A DNA stretch of 14,733 nucleotides, taken from the NCBI GenBank assembly GCA_027010005.1, contig JALVCM010000109.1, positions 1 through 14,733 of the forward strand, written 5' to 3'. The translations under genes and the position numbers were made by a program. This document shows positions 8,380-14,733 of this stretch, piece after piece (the first letter of the stretch is position 1; each line of letters starts with the position of its first letter). The stretch comes from Thiohalobacter sp. (GTDB lineage: Bacteria > Pseudomonadota > Gammaproteobacteria > DSM-19610). Below the pieces are notes generated by a model that did no database searches, was not told the DNA's origin, and saw only the letters and a list, made by a program, of their open reading frames with translations.

Positions 8380-8380
<1 letters not shown>
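7811..8380 (-). CDS. pilN: Type IV pilus inner-membrane protein PilN
   Basis: A 189-residue PilN. The cytoplasmic tail begins MAHINLLPWR; this INLLPWR motif (4-10) is the hallmark peptide that docks into PilM. A membrane helix (about 21-42), a periplasmic coiled coil (about 45-95) and a ferredoxin-like domain (about 100-175, with the GVYLNSITQKGTSLTMSGIA stretch) follow. It pairs with PilO. The start overlaps the pilM stop by one base (TAATG) and is preceded by GAGGAG, so it is both coupled and well initiated. The C-terminal tail is short and acidic (PSEEAAEEKS). Confidence 0.96.
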
Positions 8381-9462
<1,082 letters not shown>

Positions 9463-9469
9463 TTAAATT

Positions 9470-9485
9470 CACTACAATTGCAGTG
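9470..9485. promoter_or_regulatory. Imperfect 16-bp palindrome in the pilM leader
   Basis: CACTACAATTGCAGTG reads almost identically on both strands, with 7 of 8 base pairs symmetric about the central AATT. It lies between the predicted pilM transcription start (near 9496) and the pilM ribosome binding site. It could be an operator or a small leader hairpin, or chance in an AT-rich spacer. No binding protein can be named. Confidence 0.35.
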
Positions 9486-9502
9486 TATTGATACGGTTAT
9501 GG

Positions 9503-9531
9503 ATTAGAGAGCAACACCAAATCATTGTCAA
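9503..9531 (-). promoter_or_regulatory. Sigma-70 promoter for pilMNOPQ
   Basis: On the minus strand a perfect -35 hexamer TTGACA (9531-9526) is followed by a 17-base spacer and the -10 hexamer TCTAAT (9508-9503, five of six matching). Transcription should start near 9496, leaving a leader of about 45 bases before the GTG start of pilM. It is the only near-consensus promoter I found in the window. I saw no convincing sigma-54 site. Confidence 0.75.
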
Positions 9532-9556
9532 TCAAGTGCTCTTTATCCTCTTGGGT

Positions 9557-9585
9557 TCGATTCAGAGTATCGGACGCTTTATACT
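9557..9585 (+). promoter_or_regulatory. Candidate sigma-70 promoter for ponA
   Basis: A good -10 hexamer TATACT (9580-9585) is preceded, after 17 bases, by a weak -35 TCGATT (9557-9562). Transcription would start near 9592 and give a leader of about 50 bases before the ponA ATG. Its -35 lies about 25 bp from the -35 of the pilM promoter, facing the other way. The weak -35 makes this tentative. Confidence 0.4.
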
Positions 9586-9643
9586 GAAGTTTAGGAATCC
9601 TTTTGATTTTAATTTTGAACCCCATCACATCCCCGCCAAATTT

Positions 9644-12148
9644 ATGACACTTCGTACCCGTTTTCTGCGCTTTTTGCTGGCTTCAGTGTTTGCGCTCACG
9701 ACCGCAATGCTTATCGTCATTGTTGCCGCATTCTTTTATATATCGCCCCAGCTGCCCCCCATCGAGCGCCTGAAGGATGTCCAGTTGCAGGTGCCCCTGC
9801 GGGTCTATGCGCAGACCGGGGAGCTGATGGCAGAGTTTGGCGAGCAGCATCGCGAGCCGGTCCGCTATGACCAGTTACCGCAGGCCGTGATCGATGCCAT
9901 CCTGGCGACCGAGGACGATCGCTTCTTCCAGCATCCGGGGGTCGACTACCAGGGAATCCTGCGCGCCGTGGTTACCTTGATCAGCACCGGGGAGAAGCGC
10001 CAGGGTGGCAGTACCATCACCATGCAGGTGGCGCGTAATTTTTTCCTCAGCCGTGAAAAAACCTACCTGCGCAAACTGACAGAGATCTTCCTGGCGCTGA
10101 AAATCGAGCGCTACCTGAGCAAGCAGGAAATCCTCGAGCTGTACCTGAACAAGATCTACTTCGGTCACCGGGCCTACGGCATTGGTGCGGCGGCGCGGGT
10201 GTATTACGGGGTCGATATCGACCAGCTCAGCATCCCGCAGATTGCCATGATTGCCGGTTTGCCGAAGGCCCCCTCGGCAAATAACCCGATCAGCAACCCG
10301 AAGCGCGCGCTGCAACGCCGCAATTATGTGCTTGGGCGCATGTATTCACTGGGCTTCCTGGATACAGATACCTACCGTGATGCCGTGGATGCCCCGGACA
10401 ATGCCACGTTACACAAGGCAGCGGTGGAGCTGCAGGCCCCCTGGGTGGCCGAGATGGTGCGCAGTTACATGCTGGACCACTATGGCGAAGCGGCCTATAG
10501 CGCCGGCTACAATGTCTACACCACCATTGACGCAGGACGCCAGCGTGCGGCCAACGCGGCGGTGGACAAGGCACTGCTGGATTACGACCAGCGCCACGGT
10601 TATCGCGGCATTGTGCGTCACGTGGAACTGGCAGAAGATTTCGATGACACACAAGTTGCCGGCCTGCTGAAGAATGTCCGTCCCTACGGACCGCTGAAAC
10701 CGGCCCTGGTGGTCAATCTCGAAGGGATGACGGCGCAACTGCGCCTGCGTGACGGCAATACGGTCGAGATTGACGAAGACGGTCTGGCCTGGGCGCGACG
10801 CTATATCACCGTGAACCAGCGTGGCCCCAAACTCAAACAGGCCAGTGACGTGCTGGCGCGTGGCGATATTGTTTACCTCCAGCCGCTCGAGGAAGGTCGC
10901 TGGCGGCTGGCACAGTTGCCCAACGTATCCGGTGCGCTGGTATCGGTCCGGCCCCGGGATGGCGCCTTGCAGGCCATGGTCGGCGGGTTTGATTTTTATC
11001 TCAGCAAGTTTAACCGGGCGGTACAGGCACAGCGGCAACCCGGCTCCAGTTTTAAACCCTTTATCTATTCCGCCGCCTTGAACAAGGGTTATACAGTGGC
11101 GAGCCTGTTTAATGATGCACCCGTGGTGTTCGATGACCCGTCACTGGAAACCACCTGGCGGCCGGAAAACTACAGTGGCAAGTTTTATGGCCCGACGCGC
11201 ATGCGCGAAGCCCTGACGCGTTCGCGTAACCTGGTATCCATACGCCTGTTGCGCGCCATCGGGCCACGCTATGCCGCACGTTATGCACAACGTTTTGGGT
11301 TTCGGCCGGAGCAGATTCCAAAGGATCTGTCCCTGGCGCTGGGCAGCGGCACAGCGACGCCAATGGAGATGGCGCGCGCCTACAGTGTCTGGGCCAATGG
11401 CGGCTTTTACGTCGAGCCGTTTTTCATCGAGGAAATACGCGATGCACGCGACGAGGTCCTGTTCCGCGCCCGCCCGGTCCTGACCTGTGACAATTGCAAA
11501 CCCGGTGAGGAAAGTGATGAAGCAGACGGCCTGACGCAGGCCGCTGCACAGGAGGAAACCGCCCAGGACAGCCCGGACCCCGAAGAACAGGATGCTGCAA
11601 CGGAAACAGCGGAGGTCAGGGCGGCAGGTGTCGAACAGCCCGAACCTGTTTACGCGGAACGTGTGGTCGATGCAGCAAACGTCTACCTGATGACGTCGAT
11701 GATGCGGGATGTCGTGCGCCGGGGTACCGGCCGCCGCGCCATGGCGCTGGGCCGCAAGGATCTGGCCGGCAAGACCGGCACCACCAACGACCAGCGTGAT
11801 GCCTGGTTCTGTGGCTTCAATACAGCGCTGGTGACAACCGTCTGGGTGGGGTATGACCGGGTGCAGCCGCTGGGCAACGGTGAAACCGGCAGCCGTGCCG
11901 CCCTGCCCATGTGGGTGTCTTATATGGGCCAGGCCCTGAAGGGTGTGCCGGAATCGGTACTGCCCCAGCCGCCGGGCCTTGTCAGTGTGCGTATCGACCC
12001 CAGGACCGGCCTGCGCATGCCACCCGGACAGAGTGGCGGGATTTTTGAAATCTTCCGTCCCGAGTATGTGCCCCGCCAGTACAGCCAGCCGGCCGCGGCC
12101 AGTGAGGCGGGCGAGTCCACGGACCGTTCAGCAGAGCCGTTATTCTGA
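9644..12148 (+). CDS. ponA: Bifunctional class A penicillin-binding protein 1A (ponA/mrcA)
   Basis: An 834-residue PBP1a that polymerises lipid II and cross-links peptidoglycan at the periplasmic face of the inner membrane. There is a short cytoplasmic N-terminus and one membrane helix (about 10-33). The GT51 glycosyltransferase domain (about 55-230) has catalytic Glu90 in TEDDRFFQHPG and the GGSTITMQVARNFFL motif at 121-135. An OB-like domain (about 320-430) precedes the transpeptidase, which has SxxK at Ser468-Lys471 (PGSSFKPF), SxN at Ser527-Asn529 and KTG at 710-712. An acidic, low-complexity segment (about 619-668) preceded by CDNC (615-618) lies between SxN and KTG. The frame is open upstream to a TTG at 9488, but family alignment places the start at the ATG at 9644; no clear ribosome binding site is seen there. 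It is divergent from pilM, as in Pseudomonas. Confidence 0.96.
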   Translation: MTLRTRFLRFLLASVFALTTAMLIVIVAAFFYISPQLPPIERLKDVQLQVPLRVYAQTGELMAEFGEQHREPVRYDQLPQAVIDAILATEDDRFFQHPGVDYQGILRAVVTLISTGEKRQGGSTITMQVARNFFLSREKTYLRKLTEIFLALKIERYLSKQEILELYLNKIYFGHRAYGIGAAARVYYGVDIDQLSIPQIAMIAGLPKAPSANNPISNPKRALQRRNYVLGRMYSLGFLDTDTYRDAVDAPDNATLHKAAVELQAPWVAEMVRSYMLDHYGEAAYSAGYNVYTTIDAGRQRAANAAVDKALLDYDQRHGYRGIVRHVELAEDFDDTQVAGLLKNVRPYGPLKPALVVNLEGMTAQLRLRDGNTVEIDEDGLAWARRYITVNQRGPKLKQASDVLARGDIVYLQPLEEGRWRLAQLPNVSGALVSVRPRDGALQAMVGGFDFYLSKFNRAVQAQRQPGSSFKPFIYSAALNKGYTVASLFNDAPVVFDDPSLETTWRPENYSGKFYGPTRMREALTRSRNLVSIRLLRAIGPRYAARYAQRFGFRPEQIPKDLSLALGSGTATPMEMARAYSVWANGGFYVEPFFIEEIRDARDEVLFRARPVLTCDNCKPGEESDEADGLTQAAAQEETAQDSPDPEEQDAATETAEVRAAGVEQPEPVYAERVVDAANVYLMTSMMRDVVRRGTGRRAMALGRKDLAGKTGTTNDQRDAWFCGFNTALVTTVWVGYDRVQPLGNGETGSRAALPMWVSYMGQALKGVPESVLPQPPGLVSVRIDPRTGLRMPPGQSGGIFEIFRPEYVPRQYSQPAAASEAGESTDRSAEPLF

Positions 12149-12150
12149 AC

Positions 12151-12768
12151 ATGGCAAGAACAACAGCTTCGGGCAAGGCCATGCAAATGCGGATACGTAT
12201 CGCGCAGGAGGCCGCGCGCCTGATGGCGGAACAGGGCATTACCGATTTCTACGTCGCCAAACGCAAGGCGGCACGGCACCTCGGCGCCCCGGATACGCGT
12301 AACATGCCGCGTAACACCGAAGTGGAAGAGGCGCTGGCGTCCTATCATCGTCTGTTCCATGCCAGTGAACAGGCCGGGCAGCTGGCGGAGCTGCGTGCCA
12401 GTGCCACACAGGCCATGCGCTTCCTGGCGGATTTCAGTCCGCGGCTGGTGGGTTCGGTGCTGAATGGTACGGCCGGCCCTCATTCGGATATCAACCTGCA
12501 CCTGTTTGCCGATACAGCGGAACAGGTCGCCTTGTTCCTGATGGAACAAAAGATCCCCTATGACAGTAAACTGAAACGCTTTAAGCTGGGTGGTGACGAA
12601 ACACAGGAATTCCCGGTCTTTGGTTTCCGGGCCGGAGAGCACGCGGTGGAGTTGACGGTGTTCCCGAGTGAGGGGCGCAGGGAGGCACCGCGCAGCCCGG
12701 TCGATGGCAAACCGATGCGCCGTGCTTCACTCCAGGACGTCGAGCTTTTGCTGAACGAGGCGGATTGA
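12151..12768 (+). CDS. Uncharacterised protein with degenerate nucleotidyltransferase-like motif
   Basis: A 205-residue soluble protein starting 2 bp after ponA. I recall similar conserved hypothetical proteins in gammaproteobacteria but know no proven function. The N-terminal part (about 8-70) is helical and strongly conserved-looking ([39 protein letters not shown]). The middle holds [19 protein letters not shown] at 101-119, which matches the nucleotidyltransferase pattern GSx3Gx(n)SDxD except that the second Asp is Asn115. A following strand, HAVELTVF (164-171), could supply the third acidic residue (Glu167). The C-terminus is [22 protein letters not shown] nucleotidyltransferase fold is inferred from this pattern only; activity is doubtful given the Asn. 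There is no signal peptide or membrane helix. It ends 5 bp before purT and is probably cotranscribed with ponA and purT. Confidence 0.88.
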   Translation: MARTTASGKAMQMRIRIAQEAARLMAEQGITDFYVAKRKAARHLGAPDTRNMPRNTEVEEALASYHRLFHASEQAGQLAELRASATQAMRFLADFSPRLVGSVLNGTAGPHSDINLHLFADTAEQVALFLMEQKIPYDSKLKRFKLGGDETQEFPVFGFRAGEHAVELTVFPSEGRREAPRSPVDGKPMRRASLQDVELLLNEAD

Positions 12769-12773
12769 TCCCC

Positions 12774-13976
12774 ATGATAAAAGTCGGTACTCCCTTATCG
12801 GCAACGGCAACCCGGGTGATGTTGCTTGGTAGTGGTGAGCTGGGCAAGGAGGTAATTATTGCCCTGCAACGTCTTGGTGTCGAAGTCATCGCGGTAGACC
12901 GTTATGCCAATGCACCGGGACACCAGGTCGCGCACCGTGCACATGTCATCGACATGACGGACGGCGTTGCACTGCGGGCGCTGATTGAAAAAGAACGGCC
13001 GCATATTATTGTGCCGGAAATCGAGGCCATCGCGACCGAGGCACTGGCCGATATCGAACATGACGGACTGGCGCGGGTCATCCCCACAGCGCGTGCGGTA
13101 CAACTGACCATGAACCGCGAAGGCATACGCCGGCTGGCCGCCGAAGAACTTGGTTTGCCGACCTCGGCCTACGCGTTTGCAGAAAGCCTTGATGAACTGG
13201 TGGCCGCCATTGATGGGGGTATCGGCTATCCCTGTATTATCAAGCCGGTGATGTCTTCCTCCGGCAAGGGGCAGTCGCTGGTGCAGGATAAGAACGAGCT
13301 TGCCAGCGCCTGGGACTATGCAAAATCCGGCGGACGTGTCGACCGTGGCAGGGTGATTGTCGAGGCGCTGGTGCGTTTCGATTATGAAATCACCTTGCTG
13401 ACGGTACGCGCCATAGGCGCATCAGGTGATATCGAAACAGCCTTTTGCGCCCCGGTCGGTCACATCCAGAAGCAGGGTGACTATGTCGAGAGCTGGCAGC
13501 CGCAGGCGATGAGTGAGGTTGCGCTGGAACGGGCGAAGGGCATTGCTCGTGCCGTGACAGAAAGTCTTGGCGGGTGTGGCCTGTTCGGGGTGGAACTGTT
13601 CATTGCCGGTGACGAGGTGTTGTTCAGTGAAGTCAGTCCCCGCCCCCATGACACCGGTATGGTGACGATGGTGACGCAGTGGCAGAACGAGTTCGAGTTA
13701 CACGCCCGCGCCATCCTGGGGCTGCCGGTCGATACCTCGTTGCGCAATGCCGGTGCCAGCGCGGTCATTTACGGCGGCATGGATGCAAAGGGTATTGCCT
13801 TTGCCGGGATCGACCAGGCACTTGCCGTACCGGGCACTGATTTACGCCTGTTCGGTAAACCGGAAGCGTTTCAGCGACGTCGCATGGGCGTGGCGCTGGC
13901 CCGTGGCGAGTCAGTCGAGGAAGCGCGTGAACGTGCAACGAAGTCTGCAACGCTGGTTGAGACAATATGCCCATAG
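12774..13976 (+). CDS. purT: Formate-dependent phosphoribosylglycinamide formyltransferase 2 (PurT)
   Basis: A 400-residue ATP-grasp enzyme that makes formyl-GAR from GAR, formate and ATP in purine synthesis, independent of folate. The N-terminus [26 protein letters not shown] aligns residue for residue with E. coli PurT, including Glu22-Leu23, which binds GAR. Also visible are [11 protein letters not shown] (about 77-87), [21 protein letters not shown], the ATP-grasp segment [36 protein letters not shown], and the metal-site region [30 protein letters not shown]. The ATG at 12774 is chosen over an in-frame TTG at 12765, which overlaps the preceding stop; GAGG lies 13 bases upstream. Its stop is followed by a palindromic repeat and the convergent maeB. 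Confidence 0.97.
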   Translation: MIKVGTPLSATATRVMLLGSGELGKEVIIALQRLGVEVIAVDRYANAPGHQVAHRAHVIDMTDGVALRALIEKERPHIIVPEIEAIATEALADIEHDGLARVIPTARAVQLTMNREGIRRLAAEELGLPTSAYAFAESLDELVAAIDGGIGYPCIIKPVMSSSGKGQSLVQDKNELASAWDYAKSGGRVDRGRVIVEALVRFDYEITLLTVRAIGASGDIETAFCAPVGHIQKQGDYVESWQPQAMSEVALERAKGIARAVTESLGGCGLFGVELFIAGDEVLFSEVSPRPHDTGMVTMVTQWQNEFELHARAILGLPVDTSLRNAGASAVIYGGMDAKGIAFAGIDQALAVPGTDLRLFGKPEAFQRRRMGVALARGESVEEARERATKSATLVETICP

Positions 13977-13990
13977 TATCCAGTACCCCC

Positions 13991-14070
13991 GTCATTGCGA
14001 GCGAAGCGCGGCAATCTCCGTCAGTCTGGCGCAGGAATTAAAGAGATTGCCGCGCTGCGCTCGCAATGAC
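13991..14070. repeat. 80-bp palindromic (REP/MITE-like) repeat between convergent genes
   Basis: Two 28-base arms (13991-14018 and 14043-14070) are reverse complements with one mismatch (27 of 28) around a 24-base loop. The arms begin GTCATTGCGAGCG and end GGCAATCTC, a type of sequence I remember as recurring in intergenic regions of many proteobacterial genomes. There is no coding capacity. No T-run follows either arm, so it is not a standard intrinsic terminator, though such a strong hairpin could stabilise 3' ends of the convergent purT and maeB transcripts. No target duplication is seen in the flanks. Confidence 0.85.
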
Positions 14071-14102
14071 AGGTTAACTCGCACGGGAAGTCAGGTCTAA
14101 GG

Positions 14103-14733
14103 CTACAGGTGCGGTGCCGGCTTGTAGTGTTTCGGGAAACCGCAGCGTGCCACGCCCGAGTCAATCGCGGCCTGTGCCACGGCCGGCGGGACAAAATCCA
14201 TCAGGCGCGGGTCGAACGGCTTGGGAATAATATAGTCCGGGCCGAACGCCATGTGGTCCTTGCGATAGGCCTCGAGAATTTCTCCCGGGACCGGTTCATG
14301 TGTCAGGGCACGCAGGCCTTCAACGGCTGCCACCTGCATGGCCTCATTGATGGCGCGGGCACGCACATCCAGCGCACCACGGAAAATAAACGGGAAGCCC
14401 AGCACGTTATTGACCTGGTTGGGGTAGTCACTGCGCCCGGTGGCCATAATGATGTCATCGCGTACCTTGTGTGCAAGCACCGGGCTGATTTCCGGATCCG
14501 GGTTGGAAAGGGCAAACACGATCGGTTTTTCGGCCATGCTGGCGAGCATGGCTTCGCTCACCAGGTCGGGGCCGGATACGCCGATGAACACGTCGGCATC
14601 GCGCATGGCATCAGCCAGGGTTTCGCGTTGCGTATCGACGGCAAATTCCTGCTTGTAGCGATTCAGGTCGCTGCGCGAGGTACGGATGATGCCCTTGCGG
14701 TCGACCATGAAAATATTATCCGGGTTGGCGCCC
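14103..14733 (-). CDS. maeB: NADP-dependent malic enzyme, short form (N-terminal part lies outside window)
   Basis: The visible 210 C-terminal residues run in frame to the window edge (reading GANPDNIFMVDRKGII at the edge), so the Met at 14708 is internal and not the start. Malic enzyme decarboxylates malate to pyruvate with NAD(P)H production. The NAD(P)-binding half is clear: DADVFIGVSGPDLVS, IVFALSNPDPEISP, then the highly conserved IIMATGRSDYPNQVNNVLGFPFIFRGALDVRA. The protein ends at CGFPKHYKPAPHL, as in the roughly 420-residue Pseudomonas enzyme, so it lacks the phosphotransacetylase-like C-terminal domain of E. coli MaeB. NADP preference is inferred from that similarity. It is convergent with purT, 126 bp apart. 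Confidence 0.93.
   Translation of the reverse strand, partial: GANPDNIFMVDRKGIIRTSRSDLNRYKQEFAVDTQRETLADAMRDADVFIGVSGPDLVSEAMLASMAEKPIVFALSNPDPEISPVLAHKVRDDIIMATGRSDYPNQVNNVLGFPFIFRGALDVRARAINEAMQVAAVEGLRALTHEPVPGEILEAYRKDHMAFGPDYIIPKPFDPRLMDFVPPAVAQAAIDSGVARCGFPKHYKPAPHL

Noticed and set aside
12765..12773. TTG start for purT at 12765
   Set aside because: The ATG at 12774 aligns exactly with the E. coli PurT N-terminus; the TTG overlaps the upstream stop.
13991..14070. Palindrome as an intrinsic bidirectional terminator
   Set aside because: No T-run follows either arm, so the standard criterion is not met.
13747..14100. Plus-strand frame running from inside purT through the palindromic repeat
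   Set aside because: The first part is purT in another frame and the rest is translation of a repeat element.

Overview
This window is an ordinary, tightly packed piece of gammaproteobacterial chromosome. It has moderately high GC, almost no intergenic space and many 1-4 bp start/stop overlaps. The order pilMNOPQ-aroK-aroB, with ponA (class A penicillin-binding protein) divergent from pilM and a short malic enzyme beyond it, matches my memory of Pseudomonas and many non-enteric gammaproteobacteria. The protein sequences fit this. The dgt-type gene after aroB and purT beyond ponA differ from the Pseudomonas layout. I cannot name a genus.

Left block, minus strand (9450 down to 1): pilM, pilN, pilO, pilP and pilQ encode the alignment subcomplex and outer-membrane secretin of the type IV pilus. 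They are followed by aroK and aroB (shikimate pathway), an HD-domain dNTP triphosphohydrolase (dgt), a very small WGR-domain protein, and an AAA ATPase with one membrane helix and the start of a SPOR domain, cut by the window edge (DamX/ExeA-like, probably septal). A near-consensus sigma-70 promoter lies upstream of pilM. A textbook intrinsic terminator (11-bp perfect stem, GAAA loop, nine T) lies at the pilQ-aroK junction. The aroK start codon lies inside that hairpin, which is the most interesting signal in the window.

Right block, plus strand (9644 to 13976): ponA, an uncharacterised protein with a degenerate nucleotidyltransferase-like signature, and purT (formate-dependent GAR transformylase) are separated by 2 and 5 bp and look like one transcription unit. 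A candidate ponA promoter lies back to back with the pilM promoter in the 193-bp divergent region.

Right edge: the convergent purT and maeB genes are separated by 126 bp holding an 80-bp inverted-repeat element (28-bp arms, one mismatch) of the short palindromic repeat kind. The C-terminal part of a short NADP-malic enzyme (maeB, minus strand) runs off the window.

I found no rRNA, tRNA, CRISPR array, transposase, phage gene or toxin-antitoxin pair. No wholly new system is evident. The points worth a second look are the aroK terminator-over-start arrangement, the two small uncharacterised proteins, the pilM leader dyad and the palindromic repeat.
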